DNA of 64,000 bases from Nesterenkonia pannonica (GTDB lineage Bacteria; Actinomycetota; Actinomycetes; Actinomycetales; Micrococcaceae), in NCBI RefSeq assembly GCF_019575955.1, contig NZ_CP080575.1, positions 1,674,001 to 1,738,000 on the forward strand. The letters run 5' to 3'. Shown here piece by piece: positions 21,372 to 32,039 of this stretch. Numbering within the stretch: position 1 is the first letter of the stretch; the number at the start of each line of letters is the position of its first letter. The notes under the pieces were generated by a model that searched no databases, had not been told where the DNA came from, and saw nothing but the letters and a program-made list of their open reading frames with translations. Both the position numbers and the translations under genes were made by a program.

Positions 21372-22302
21372 CTAGTCGCCCACCGCGTCGCGGCCGCGCT
21401 GGACGATCTGCGAGTCCGGCTCGCCGACGACTTCGTGATCCTTGCCCTCGTACTCGAACTGAGAGAGGAAGTACCGCATGGCGTTGAGCCGGGCCCGCTT
21501 CTTGTCGTTCGACTTGATCGTGATCCATGGCGCAGGGTCGGTGTCGGTCCGCCGGAACATCTCCTCCTTGGCCTCGGTGTAGTCCTCCCACCGATCCAAC
21601 GATTCGAGATCCATCGGAGAGAGCTTCCACTGACGTACGGGGTCGATCTGCCGAATGGCGAAGCGCGTCCTCTGCTCCCTCTGAGTCACTGAGAACCAGA
21701 ACTTTGTGAGATGGATGCCCGCATCGATGAGCATCTTCTCGAAGACCGGCGCCTGCTGCATGAAGATCTCGTACTCCTGGTCCGAGCAGAACCCCATGAC
21801 CCGCTCCACGCCTGCACGGTTGTACCAGGAGCGATCGAAGAGCACCATCTCCCCGGCGGTGGGCATGTGGTACGCGTACCGCTGGAAGTACCACTGTCCG
21901 CGCTCCCGATCCGATGGCCGGTTGAGAGCCACCACTCGGGCGGTGCGTGGGTTGAGGTGCTCAGTGAAGCGCTTGATGGTGCCGCCCTTGCCCGCTGCGT
22001 CGCGGCCCTCGAAGACCAGCACGTGCTTGAGCCCGTAGTCCTCGGCCCAATACTGGAACTTCAGCAGCTCCACCTGCAGGTGGTACTTCTCGATGTCGTA
22101 GATCGTGCGATCCATACGGGCGTCGTACGGATAGTTCTCCTGCCAGGTCTCGACGGCACGGCCCTGAGGATCGATCAGGTCGGGGTCCGGGGTATGGCCG
22201 TCCTGGACGGTGTATCCCCGTCACGCAGCTGGTCGATGAACTCGCGAAGATTCTTCCTGGCGCCGGAGTCGATGCTTAGGCCCAGGGTTCCATATTGGCC
22301 AT
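21372..22302 (-). CDS. ppk2: Polyphosphate kinase 2 (PPK2 class I)
   Basis: Transfers phosphate between polyphosphate and nucleotides. Walker A VFEGRDAAGKGGTIKR, QWYFQRYAYHMPTAGEM, the lid motif FDRSWYNRAGVERVMGFC and TKFWFSVTQREQ..RF are the class I hallmarks; C-terminal DTDPAPWITIKSNDKKRARLN is also typical. The start MANMEPWA is followed at 22274-22281 by GCTTAGGC on + (expected GCCGGC, Ala-Gly), so the conserved IDSGARKNLREFIDQL region falls out of frame; another break is near 22205. ppgK at 55178 could use the same polyphosphate pool. Confidence 0.93.
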
Positions 22303-22371
22303 GGCGACGCCTTTCTGAGGTGCCTGGGAATGCTTCAGCATCGAAGCACTCCCATGTGAACTGAGCGTGAA

Positions 22372-23432
22372 CTACAGCGCCTCCTCCCCATATGACCGGC
22401 CCGGGCGAGGGCGGTCAGGCGGGAGACGGCGCGATGATACTTCTTCATGTACCCCCGGACATCATCTCCTCGGTGAAGAGCTTGTCGAACGGCACCCCGA
22501 GGCGACGATCTTGACGTCCTGGTCGTAGAGGCGGTCGGCGAGCACGACGAAGCGCAGCCCGAGAGCCTGGCCCTCGATCGTACTGACGTCCTTAACAGCC
22601 CATACGTCCACGTCGCTGAGCAGCTGGCGGTAGCGGCTCGGATGGACGCTGGAAAGGTGTTCGCAGAGGGTGTCGAAGTCGTCCGCTGCGATCATGTCCT
22701 CTCCGTAGTGCTCCTCGGCGAAGGCCTCCACGCGTCCGTTGGAGAGCGGCTCAGGAGCCTCCGGAAGACCGCGATGGCGGTAGTCTTCGCCATCGACCCT
22801 GATCACCCGGAACTGGTCGGCGACCACCTGAATCTCACGTTTGAAGTCGCTGGCGGCGAATCGGCCCTCGCCCAGCGCTCCGGGAGCGTATTCGACGTCG
22901 CGGCGAGCTTCACCCCGCGTCGGCAAGCTCCCGCAGCAGGCGGGACATGATCGTGGTGTCTCCTGCGTCATCGAGCTCGAACTCGTCGATGCATACGAGC
23001 TGATACCCTTGAATACATCGACCGTCTGGCGGAAGCCCAGCGCCCCGACAAGGTTGGTGTACTCCACGAAGGTTCCGAAGGCTCGCTGATCGTGCGGGAC
23101 CCCTGCTCCCCTGCCGCGTGATACAGCGAGGCGAGGAGGTGCGTCTTCCCCACGCCGAAGCCCCCATCGAGGTAGATGCCCTGGGGTCCTGAGGGCTTGG
23201 TGCCGGCGCCGAACACCTTCTGGAGGAACCCGCCCGAGGAGCGCTTCTGCGTGACCGACTCCGCGAAGCCGCGCAGCGCGTCCACCGCCTCAGCCTGAGA
23301 GGGGTGATCGGGGTCGGGGATGTAGGTGTCGAAGGACACCTCAGCGAAGCGAAACGAGGGCTCCAGTCCGGCCACGAGGTTCTGGGGGCTGACCTGGGGC
23401 CTGCGTGCGGCCAGCGGTTCGGCGAAAGGCAT
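22372..23432 (-). CDS. zapE: ZapE/AFG1-like AAA ATPase
   Basis: AAA+ ATPase of the ZapE family. Walker A lies in [16 protein letters not shown], Walker B in [15 protein letters not shown], with [16 protein letters not shown] and a sensor region after it. N-terminal [22 protein letters not shown] is the actinobacterial form; C-terminal [20 protein letters not shown] and a basic tail. In E. coli ZapE acts at the division site; its actinobacterial role is not established. Breaks near 23100, 23010, 22915 and 22490. The end at 22372 assumes one repaired G near 22390. Confidence 0.87.
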
Positions 23433-23603
23433 GGAGGCCACTCTACTGAAGCTGGAGGTGCTGATCCGCCGATTCCTTTGAACAAAGGGTATGAACATAT
23501 GACTTCTCATGACATATGCTCTTCACGCAGGCAGCCGCGTCCGACTACTGTGGATCACGGAACACTTTCTCCCCGACCAACATGCAGAAAGGCGAGACAG
23601 CCG

Positions 23604-24494
23604 ATGGCAGACAATGACTTCTCCCAGTACGCCAATCCCGATGCCCTCGTATCCACAGAGTGGGCCGCAGAGCACAAGGACGACGACGGCGTGGTGCTCC
23701 TCGAGTCCAACGAGGATGTGCTGCTGTACGAGACCGGGCACATCCCCGGCGCCCAGAAGATCGACTGGCACACAGATCTGAACGACCCCGTCACCAGGGA
23801 TTTCATCAACCCTGAGCAGTTCGCCGAGTTCGCCGCCTCCAAAGGCATCACTCCGGACACGACCGTCGTCTTCTACGGCGACAAGTCCAACTGGTGGGCA
23901 GCGTACGCCCTGTGGGTGTTCACCCTCTTCGGGCACAAGGACCTGCGGCTGATCGACGGCGGCCGCCAGAAATGGGTCGACGAGGGCGCGAGCTCACCAC
24001 CGACGTCCCCACCCCGCACGCAGCGAGTACCCAGTGCCCGCAGAGCGCAACGATGGGGAGTTCCGCGCCTACCGCGAGGACGTCCTGGAGCAGATCGGCA
24101 GCGCCCCGCTCGTCGACGTCCGCTCCCCGCCGAGTACAGCGGAGAGGTGACCTCCGCTCCTGGCTTCGAGGACAAGGAGGGCGCGCTCCGGGGCGGCCAC
24201 ATCCCCACGGCTGCCTCCGTGCCTTGGGCTCGTGCAGCCAACGAGGACGGCACGTTCAAGTCGCGCGACGAGCTCCTTGCCATCTACAAGGATGAGGCGG
24301 GAGTCGGCGAGGCAGACGAGGTCATCGCCTACTGCCGGATCGGTGAGCGCTCGTCGCACACCTGGTTCGTGCTCCAGCACCTGCTCGGCTACGACAAGGC
24401 TCGCAACTACGACGGCTCCTGGACGGAGTGGGGCAACGCAGTGCGCCTGCCGATCGTCACCGGCACGGAGAGGGGCGAGGCTCCCGCCGCGTAG
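23604..24494 (+). CDS. sseA: Thiosulfate/3-mercaptopyruvate sulfurtransferase (two-domain rhodanese)
   Basis: Tandem rhodanese, ~295 aa. N-domain: [50 protein letters not shown]-domain: [48 protein letters not shown] with the catalytic Cys in the CRIGERSS loop, and a final [11 protein letters not shown]. Breaks near 23985, 24030 and 24125. It is followed after ~100 bp by sufE, suggesting sulfur transfer toward Fe-S assembly. Divergent from zapE, with a 170-bp promoter region between. Confidence 0.93.
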   Translation: MADNDFSQYANPDALVSTEWAAEHKDDDGVVLLESNEDVLLYETGHIPGAQKIDWHTDLNDPVTRDFINPEQFAEFAASKGITPDTTVVFYGDKSNWWAAYALWVFTLFGHKDLRLIDGGRQKWVDEGASSPPTSPPRTQRVPSARRAQRWGVPRLPRGRPGADRQRPARRRPLPAEYSGEVTSAPGFEDKEGALRGGHIPTAASVPWARAANEDGTFKSRDELLAIYKDEAGVGEADEVIAYCRIGERSSHTWFVLQHLLGYDKARNYDGSWTEWGNAVRLPIVTGTERGEAPAA

Positions 24495-24519
24495 GGAGCC
24501 TCTCATACGCATCAGCGCC

Positions 24520-24555
24520 CGTATGGGGCATGGCCAGTAGGCTGTGCCCCATACG
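24520..24555. terminator. Hairpin between sseA and sufE
   Basis: An 11-bp inverted repeat, CGTATGGGGCA and TGCCCCATACG, separated by 14 nt. It lies 26 bp after the sseA stop. It has no clear T tract, so it may be a weak terminator or an RNA element that lowers read-through into sufE. Confidence 0.45.
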
Positions 24556-24591
24556 CGTGCCTCTCCGCATCTCATCTTCAGAAAGAGCCCT

Positions 24592-25039
24592 ATGACTGAG
24601 CAGACAATGCCGCAGCCCTCCAAGAGATCGTCGACGAGTTTCAGGCGGTGGAGGACAGACAGCGCCTGGAGCTCCTTCTCGAACTCTCCAAGGAGCTTCC
24701 CGAGGTGCCGGAGAAGTACCGCGAGCACCTGGATGAGATGGAGCAGGTGGAAGAGTGTCAGACGCCGCTCTTCCTCACGGTTGAGTTCCACGACGAGAAC
24801 GGGACGGCAGAGCTGATCCTGGCCGCCCCCGCAGAAGCGCCGACAACTCGCGGCTTCGCCTCGATCATCCATCAGGGACTGAACGGACTGACCTATGAGC
24901 AGATTCTTGCCACGCCGGACGATCTGGCGGATCGACTCGGCATCAGCAGAGCCATCACCCCCTGCGCCTGCGCGGGCTCCGCGCCATGCTGGGGCGCATC
25001 AAGCACAACGTGAGGAATCACGTCGGCGCTCAGCGCTGA
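24592..25039 (+). CDS. sufE: SufE-family sulfur acceptor
   Basis: ~148 aa. ALQEIVDEFQAVEDRQRLELL, then HLDEMEQVEECQTPLFLTVEF with the conserved Cys that receives persulfide, FASIIHQGLNGLTYEQIL and a C-terminal LRLRGLRAMLGRIK. SufE passes sulfur from SufS to SufB. Here the neighbour is a rhodanese, not sufS, so it could serve that sulfurtransferase. Breaks at ~24620 and ~24960 are one base each. Confidence 0.9.
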
Positions 25040-25053
25040 GGCCCTTCACTCGG

Positions 25054-26455
25054 TCATACGTGTGACAGCCTCGATCTCCATCGTGTCGGGGTCGGGGTCC
25101 GGCGAGGCAGACCGGTCCTCTCCCCGGGGACCTCAGCATTGAACAGATCAGTGACCCACTGCACCACCTTCGAGTCCCACCTATGGGGCTTGTGGTTCCA
25201 TTCTTTGACGTGCTTGGCGCGGGTGAAGGGTACGAAGCTGACACGGTCGCTGATCTCGGCGAGCTGCCGACTGGGGCCGTAGGGCACGACCTCGTCGTCG
25301 ATGCTGTGAAGGATCAGGGTTCGGTGCCTCAGCTGCTCGGCACGGTCGATCCAATTCATCATGCGCAGGTCCAGAGGCGAGGCCAGGCCGGTGACGCGCC
25401 GACCCGCCTTGTGCGATATGAACAGCCTCGTCAGGCGGCCCACCGGCTCAGGCAGGTGAAGCGCGCGGGCGTGGTGGCTCAGCACGTCGATCCAGTCGAC
25501 CACGGGTCCTGTCAGGACAAGCCCTCGCACTTTGGAGGCGATGGGCGAACGATCGACCGTCTGCAGACAGATTGCCCCGCCCATAGACCACCCGAAGAGG
25601 ACGATGTCCTCCGCCCCATGTTCAATGCGTATCGCACGCCCGCTTCGACATCGGGCCATTCCGTAATGCCCAGGCCATAGCGGCCGTCAGGGGTCGGCGG
25701 AGCTTCGCCGTCGTTGCGGTAGGAGATCAGCAGCGAATCGACGCCGAGCTGCTGAGCCGCCGGAAGGGCTCTGATGCCTTCGGTGCGTCGGCCTCCGCGC
25801 CCATGAACCATAACGGCCCATATGTTTCGCCCGCTCAGGGCCCCACGGGATTCCGTGCTTAAGCACATACCACGCCGGAGCAGGACCGTCTGGCAGCTCA
25901 ATGACGACCTCCTCTGCCTCGAAACCCGCCTCCTGGGGCGTCAGATGCGGATTTGCGGACCACCAGCCACGAACAGCAGTGCGCAGATCGCCATAAGCGA
26001 CGTGTTCGACCTTTCGGGCAAGCGTCCCGTCCCTGGCCGTGAAGCTTGTGATGCGCCCTACACGCGCAAAGCCGCGGCCCCCGTGGAAGAAGAGGCCGTA
26101 CACACCGTCGACGACCGTGTGAGAGGTGGCGGGGAGAATGACCTCGTCGCCGTCGGGACCCTTGACGACTGCCAGCACCTCAAGGTCCTCCACGCGCTCC
26201 TTCACCGGCGTGACGACAGTCCGCGCGAAATAGCCTGCCACCGCAGACGCCGCCGCTGTGAGGGTCAGGCCCGTGCCGAGCCCGACTGCCGCACCGAGAG
26301 CACCGGCTCGGATCCATGGGGTGGGCTCGGGTTCGCTTCGGGCCCTGCGGATGGCCCGCTCGCCCAGGCGCTTTCCTCTGAGACGGAGACGTCGGAATGA
26401 GAGGAGGCCCCTGGGCCGCCGAACTGATGCGGGAGGGCTCTGCGTCCGTATTCAT
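25054..26455 (-). CDS. Alpha/beta hydrolase with N-terminal membrane anchor
   Basis: ~460 aa. The N-terminus has a proline-rich lead, then one hydrophobic helix (AGALGAAVGLGTGLTLTAAA). The hydrolase core starts at IWAVMVHGRGG; the nucleophile is in FGWSMGGAICL (GxSxG); the late acidic residue is in LHSIDDEVVP and the His in KHVKEWN. This pattern matches secreted or membrane-bound actinobacterial lipase/acylaminoacyl-peptidase-like hydrolases; substrate unknown. GCTTAAGC at 25857-25864 replaces an expected GCCGGC (WYVPA). Other breaks near 26330 and 25640. The start at 26455 has an AGGTGA site but requires one frame repair. Confidence 0.8.
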
Positions 26456-26529
26456 CCAGTCTTCACCTCACAGAAGGGTCGGGGCCGCGTTCGAGACCAC
26501 TTTAGGCGCTGGCTCTTAGAATGGTGCAC

Positions 26530-26913
26530 ATGAGCACAGACCCATACCGGGACAAGCTGAACGACTTCGAGTATCAGGTGCTGCGTCAGGGCGGCACTGA
26601 GCGTCCTTATACGGGCGAATACTGGGACAACAAGGAAACTGGGATCTATTACTGCCGCGCGTGCGGAGACAAGCTCTTCGAGTCTGACACGAAGTTCGAC
26701 TCACGCTGCGGGTGGCCGAGCTTCTATCAGCCCGCTGAGGGCTCCAACGTGACCTACATTCGCGACGAATCCATGGGCATGACCCGGATCGAGGTGCGGT
26801 GCGGATCCTGCGAGTCCCACCTCGGCCATGTGTTCGAGGGTGAGGGCTTCGAGACGCCCACTGACCTCAGGTACTGCATCAACTCGATCTCCATGACATT
26901 CGAGAAGGAATGA
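26530..26913 (+). CDS. msrB: Peptide-methionine (R)-S-oxide reductase MsrB
   Basis: Unbroken. Two zinc-binding CxxC pairs ([10 protein letters not shown] and [14 protein letters not shown]) and the catalytic Cys near the end in [10 protein letters not shown] define MsrB. It repairs the R-epimer of oxidised methionine, complementing MsrA. An in-frame ATG at 26521 is an alternative start. The TGA overlaps the rarA ATG (ATGA), so the two are translationally coupled. Confidence 0.96.
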   Translation: MSTDPYRDKLNDFEYQVLRQGGTERPYTGEYWDNKETGIYYCRACGDKLFESDTKFDSRCGWPSFYQPAEGSNVTYIRDESMGMTRIEVRCGSCESHLGHVFEGEGFETPTDLRYCINSISMTFEKE

Positions 26914-28277
26914 CAGGCGACCTCTTCTCGGCGTCATCCGGGGAGCATGCCCAGCGACGCGGACACACGCCGCTGGCTGTTCGTATGCGCCCCGAGTCGC
27001 TCGGTGAAGTCCTGGGCCAGCAGCACCTTCTGAAGGATGGTTCGCCCCTCCGGGTTCTCACTGAGGAGAGCTCGGGACCCGCAGGTCCTTCCTCGGTCAT
27101 CCTCTATGGCCCTCCCGGCACAGGGAAGACGACCATAGCCCATGTGATTGCCCGCGGGGGTCCCGACGGTTTGTGGAGCTGTCCGCCATCCGCGCGGGCG
27201 TCAAGGATGTTCGCCAGGTGATGGACCAGGCCCTCAATGACAGGGACCTCAACGGCGTCACCACGGTGCTCTTCCTCGACGAGATCCACCGCTTCAACAA
27301 GGCCCAGCAGGACGCCCTGCTTCCGGGGTGGAGAACGGTTGGGTGATCCTGGTCGCCGCGACCACTGAGAATCCGTCCTTCAGCGTCGTGGCACCTCTGC
27401 TTTCAAGGTCTCTGCTGCTGACGCTTCAGCCCCTCACTCGCGACGACCTCGAAGGGCTCCTGCATCGAGCCCTCCACGAGGAGCGGGGCCTCAACGCTCA
27501 GTTCGAGCTGGAGGCCTCTGCGAAGGATCACATCCTGAGGGTCGCGGGAGGCGATGCACGACGTGTCCTGACGACGCTGGAGGCAGCCGCTGCCACTGCG
27601 TCCGGCCGAGGAGCGTCCGTCATCTCACCTGAGGATGCCGAGCAGGCTGCGGATTTCGCCGTCCAGCGCTATGACAAGGACGGAGACCAGCACTATGACA
27701 TCGTTTCGGCCTTCATCAAGTCGCTGAGGGATCGGACGTGGATGCGGCGCTGCACTATCTGGCGCGGATGGTTGTCGCTGGGGAGGATGCGCGCTTCATC
27801 GCCCGACGGCTCGTGATCGCCGCATCCGAGGAGGTCGCCATGGCGGATCCCTCAGCCCTGCAGACCGCCGTCGCCGCAGCGCAGGCGGTGCAGCTGCTCG
27901 GCATGCCGGAAGCCCGAATCGTCCTGGCTCAGGCCACCGTCCATATTGCGACGGCCCCGAAGTCGAATGCGAGCTATAAGGCTCTTGATGAGGCCATTGC
28001 CGACGTCCGAGCTGGCCGAAGCGGCGCTGTGCCGATGCATCTGCGCGACGGGCACTATAAGGGTGCGGAGCGCCTGGGACACGGCAAGGGCTACGTGTAT
28101 GCGCACAGTGAGCCTCACCATGTGGCGTCGCAGCAGTACCCGCCGGACGAGCTGGTGGGCGTTGACTATTACACGCCGAATGCCCTGGGCCATGAGAAGG
28201 CGGTGGCCGATCGCCTGCAGAGACTGCGCAGCATCGTGCGAGGACGGGCTCCTAGTCCTCGCTGCTCACCGTTCTGA
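26910..28277 (+). CDS. rarA: Replication-associated recombination protein A (RarA/MgsA)
   Basis: AAA+ ATPase acting at stalled replication forks. [21 protein letters not shown], Walker [18 protein letters not shown], Walker [20 protein letters not shown], sensor [12 protein letters not shown], then [12 protein letters not shown] and the C-terminal [19 protein letters not shown] and [18 protein letters not shown]. One-base losses at ~27155, ~27325 and ~27733 (each in a G-rich run) break it. A 19-bp terminator follows 4 bp after the stop. Confidence 0.94.
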
Positions 28278-28280
28278 GTA

Positions 28281-28322
28281 CGAGTGAGGCCCCGAACCCG
28301 CTGGGGTTCGGGGCCTCACTCG
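28281..28322. terminator. Bidirectional intrinsic terminator (rarA / qcrB)
   Basis: Perfect 19-bp stem (CGAGTGAGGCCCCGAACCC and its complement) with a four-base loop, between the convergent rarA and qcrB stops. Confidence 0.88.
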
Positions 28323-28332
28323 TGCTGTGCGT

Positions 28333-30053
28333 TCAGCTCCGTGCGGGGCTTTCGACGGCTCCCGCTGAGCTCGCGGCCTCGAGCTGGTCGGGCTGGTGCC
28401 CGTGGTGCTCAAGCGCCTCGAGATACTCTCCGCGGGATACGGGTTCAACACGGTCCTCGAAGAACATCCTGTTGAGCCGAGCCCTGAGCTTCTCGACCGA
28501 CGTGACCTTGCCCTTTGCGTTGGGGCGGGGCCGGACGGCGCTGGAGCTTCGTATGCCACGAGTCCAGAGCTCGTAGTCGCTGAGCATCTTGTGACGCTCC
28601 GAGAACCCGCCGTCGGGGCTGACTTCGATGACGCCGCTTCGTGACCGTGGAGTGCGGTCTCCCGGTCCTTCCGCTGGAGAGACAGGCAGATTCTCTTGGT
28701 CAGGATGTAGGTGAGCGGGATTCCGAGGAAGAACGCAGCCCAGGACCAGTACACGAGGTCATTGACTGACAGCTGGAAGTGAGTGGCGATCAGGTCGTTT
28801 GACCCCATTCCCACATCAGGCCGTAGAAGAACACCGTGGCGACTCCCACTGCGGTACGGGTCGGAGCGTTGCGCGGACGGTCCAGGAGGTGGTGCTCCCG
28901 CTTGTCGCCGGTGATCCAGGCCTCGATCCAGGGCCAGGCGAACATGCCTGCGAACATGATGCCGATGATCCCCATGGGAAGCAGGATCGGCGTTGCGATC
29001 GCGTTTCCGCCCCACGGCGTGGGCAGCACGAACTCCAGAGACATCTCTCCGATGTAGCCCGGCATCATGCGCAGCGCACCTTCGAGGAACCCGATGTACC
29101 AGTCCGGCTGTGCCCCGGCCTGAACAGGCGAGGGTCGTAGGGCCCGTAGTTCCACAGAGCGTTGATCTGGAAGGTTCCAGCAATCAGGGCCAGAATTCCG
29201 GCAACGATGAAGAAGAATCCGCTTAGCCTTCGCGGCGTAGACCGGTCCCACGGGGTAGCCGACCACGTTGCGTTCGGTCCGCCCCGGACCAGGGAACTGT
29301 GTGTGCTTGTGCACCACAACCAGGAACAGGTGAACTGCGATCATGATGAGAATCAGCGCGGGCACTATGAAGATGTGCAGGCTGTACATCCTGGGAATGA
29401 CCTCACTGCCGGGAATTCCCCGCCGAAGATCAGGTATGACATGTACGTGCCGATGACCGGAATGGCCCTAAAGGTTCCGTCGGCGATCCGCAGTCCGTTG
29501 CCGGAGAGGACCTCGTCGGGCAGACCATAGCCGGTGAAGTAAGCGAGCATTCCGAGCATGAGCAGCGTCGCGCCGACGAGCCAGTTGATCTCGCGCGGCT
29601 TGCGGAAGGCTCCGGTGAAGAACACTCGCAGCATGTGGACAGCCATCGCCATGACGAACAGCAGGGCACCCCAGTGGTGCAGCTGGCGCATGAAGAGTCC
29701 GCCGCGCACGTCGAACGAGAGCTCCAGCGCCGTGGCGTAGGCGCTTGACATCTCCAGTCCCTGCAGCGGGGCGTATGCGCCCGAGTAGCGCGTGGTGGAC
29801 ATCGAGGGGTCGAACCAGAAGGTCAGGAACGCACCGGAGAGAACCGTGATGATGAAGCTGTACAGCGCAACCTCACCGAACATGAACGTCCAGTGGTCAG
29901 GAAAGACCTTACGGCCGAATTCCCGCACCATGCCTGTGCTTAAGCAACTCGCTGGTCCAGGTAGTTGGCGATCTTGCCTCCGCGCGTGCGGGGCTCGTAG
30001 GTGTCGACTTCGAGGTAGTCAGCCTCGGAGTACTTCTTCGTTTCGGCACTCAT
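28333..30053 (-). CDS. qcrB: Cytochrome bc1 complex cytochrome b subunit QcrB
   Basis: Quinol-oxidising membrane subunit of the bcc complex, ~570 aa with the actinobacterial C-terminal extension. [37 protein letters not shown] with heme-ligand His, [33 protein letters not shown], and the [17 protein letters not shown] (PEWY-like) motif are visible. The ATG overlaps the qcrA stop. Two GCCGGC miscalls break it: GCTTAAGC at 29938-29945 just inside the N-terminus, and GCTTAGC at 29221-29227 (expected [13 protein letters not shown]). Additional one-base breaks near 29415, 29125, 28795 and 28645. Confidence 0.95.
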
Positions 30054-31135
30054 CCGTCGTGACGCTCCCAATAGGTAGGACCAACAGGTTCTGTGAAGTC
30101 GCTGCGCGCAATGAGGAAGCCTTCGTCATCCACCGTGATCGGCAGCTGCGGAAGAGGCCGCCCAGCAGGGCCGAAGACGACCTTGAACTCCTGGGCCGCG
30201 TCGAAGGTCGACTGGTGACATGGACACAGCAGGTGGTGGGTGTGACGCTCATACAGAGCAATCGGACAGCCCACGTGGGTGCAGACCTTCGAACAGGCGA
30301 TGATGCCCTCGTAGGTCCAATCCTCGCGGCCGGGCGAGGTGTGCTCAAAGTCATCAGGGCTGAGACGCATGAGCAGAACGACGGACTTGGCCTTCTCTGA
30401 GAGCCGCTGCCCGTGAGATGTGATCTCACGGAGGTTCTCCGGGATGACGTGCACGGCCGAGCCGATAGTGAGATCCGCGGCGCGAATGGGTGTCCCCGTA
30501 GGGTCCCTGACCAGACGCGTCCCTTCTTCCCACAGGGTGTGACGGAGGCGTTCGGGGCTGAAGTCCTCTCCGTACGCCCTGTCGAGGTCGCGGAACATGG
30601 CGACGAAAGGAAGGGGCGCCAGAAGGGCGGCCAGAGCAAGCGAGCCGACCATGAACGGCCGACGCTTGACCTGCGACTCCTCGGCCACGTCGTTGAGGAT
30701 GCCAGCTGCCTCCTCGCGGTCCTTCTCGGTCCTCAGCGGCTTACGCGCCTCAACGACCTCGTGGTCGGGCATGAGGGTCTTCGCCCAGTGCACGATCCCG
30801 AGGCCGATACCGAGCATGGCCAGAGCGGCCCCGACGCCCAGAAGCGTGTTCTGGACCCGAAGCATTGCCATCTGATCGAAGTAGTCCGCATACTCCTCGG
30901 CCGTCCGGCCGATCGCGAAGTATCCGACGAAGAAGACGACAGTGCCGATGATGGACAGTATGAAGAGAACGGACACCTGCCGCTCTGCTCGCTTAGCCGA
31001 CTTCTCGTCCACGTCAGCCGTCCGCGGAGCATGCGGCGGCAGACCCGGGTTCTCGATGGCGAACTTGCCATCTGATCCCGTGTCGGCAGTGACGACGGCG
31101 CCAGTTTCCCGTCCGCCGTGACCGTTGTCCACCAT
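30050..31135 (-). CDS. qcrA: Cytochrome bc1 complex Rieske iron-sulfur subunit QcrA
   Basis: Unbroken 361-residue frame. Three N-terminal hydrophobic segments (ILSIIGTVVFFVGYF, GVGAALAMLGIGLGIV, SLALAALLAPLPFVAMF), as in actinobacterial QcrA, then the Rieske domain with the [2Fe-2S] ligands CTHVGC and CPCHQS. Residues 1-45 are soluble and charged. Middle gene of qcrC-qcrA-qcrB; ATGA overlap with qcrB. Confidence 0.97.
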   Translation of the reverse strand: MVDNGHGGRETGAVVTADTGSDGKFAIENPGLPPHAPRTADVDEKSAKRAERQVSVLFILSIIGTVVFFVGYFAIGRTAEEYADYFDQMAMLRVQNTLLGVGAALAMLGIGLGIVHWAKTLMPDHEVVEARKPLRTEKDREEAAGILNDVAEESQVKRRPFMVGSLALAALLAPLPFVAMFRDLDRAYGEDFSPERLRHTLWEEGTRLVRDPTGTPIRAADLTIGSAVHVIPENLREITSHGQRLSEKAKSVVLLMRLSPDDFEHTSPGREDWTYEGIIACSKVCTHVGCPIALYERHTHHLLCPCHQSTFDAAQEFKVVFGPAGRPLPQLPITVDDEGFLIARSDFTEPVGPTYWERHDG

Positions 31136-31190
31136 AGTTGTGTTGTCCTTTGCTCTTCTCAGTCGATGCTTGTTGGGGTGCTCAGCGGTC

Positions 31191-31988
31191 TCAGCTTGAG
31201 CGCGAGGTCAGCCAGACCATGGAGCCGATCAGGAGCGCCAGTCCGAGGGTCCAGATCAGGAGTCCCTCGGAGACAGGTCCCAGGAACCCCAGGGAGAAGC
31301 CTCCGGGAGATCCTTGCGCCTCATACGTCTTGAGGAATGCAATGATGTCCTGCTTGTCCTCCGGTGGGATGTTCGCATCGTTGAATACAGGCATGTTCTG
31401 CGGGCCGGTAGTCATGGCTGTGTAGATGTGAACCTCGTCCACTCCGTGCAGCGACGGTGCGTACTTGCCTTCGGTCAGGGCGCCGCCTGCGGCTGCAGCG
31501 TTGTGGCACATCGCGCAGTTGATGCGGAAGAGCTCGCCGCCGCGAGCCGGGTCACCGGCGTCGGCATCCAAGTACTCCTCATCCGGGATTCCGGGGCCCG
31601 CACCCAGCGAGGCGACGTAGGCCGACAGCTGCGTCGTCTGCTCGTCGTTCATCTGCGGTGGCTTGGCCTGTGCCTGAGGGCCCTGCATCTGCATGGGCAT
31701 CCGGCCGGTGCCGACCTGAAACTCCACCGACGCAGCGCCGACGCCTACGAGCGATGGACCCTCACTGGTCCCTTCGGCGTTGATGCCGTGGCAGGTGGCG
31801 CAGTTTGCGACGAACAGACGTTCGCCCTCGTCCACCTGGTCTGCGGTGTAGTCGCCCGGGAGCTCAGATGCCTGGGCCTGGTTGACTGTCGTCGCAGCGG
31901 CGTAGAGTCCGCCGGTCAGCAGCAGTCCCAGCAGGAGCAGCACGGCAAACGCAGCCGGGTGGCGGCGCTTCTGCGAGAGTGCCTTCAC
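31191..31988 (-). CDS. qcrC: Cytochrome bc1 complex diheme cytochrome c subunit QcrC
   Basis: Unbroken, 265 aa. An N-terminal membrane segment (AAFAVLLLLGLLLTGGLYA) precedes two heme-binding CxxCH motifs, CATCH and CAMCH, and a C-terminal membrane helix LIWTLGLALLIGSMVW. The diheme form carries electrons straight to the aa3 oxidase in the supercomplex. Lies between ctaE and qcrA. Confidence 0.97.
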   Translation of the reverse strand: MKALSQKRRHPAAFAVLLLLGLLLTGGLYAAATTVNQAQASELPGDYTADQVDEGERLFVANCATCHGINAEGTSEGPSLVGVGAASVEFQVGTGRMPMQMQGPQAQAKPPQMNDEQTTQLSAYVASLGAGPGIPDEEYLDADAGDPARGGELFRINCAMCHNAAAAGGALTEGKYAPSLHGVDEVHIYTAMTTGPQNMPVFNDANIPPEDKQDIIAFLKTYEAQGSPGGFSLGFLGPVSEGLLIWTLGLALLIGSMVWLTSRSS

Positions 31989-32039
31989 GTGGGGTCCTTT
32001 GCTTGTAGGTGTGGTGGTAAAAGTGTGCGGATCGCTCGA

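Noticed and set aside
23496..23520. Repeated CATATG near the zapE/sseA divergent promoters as an operator
   Set aside because: Short, not well spaced, and without a second copy elsewhere; not enough to call.
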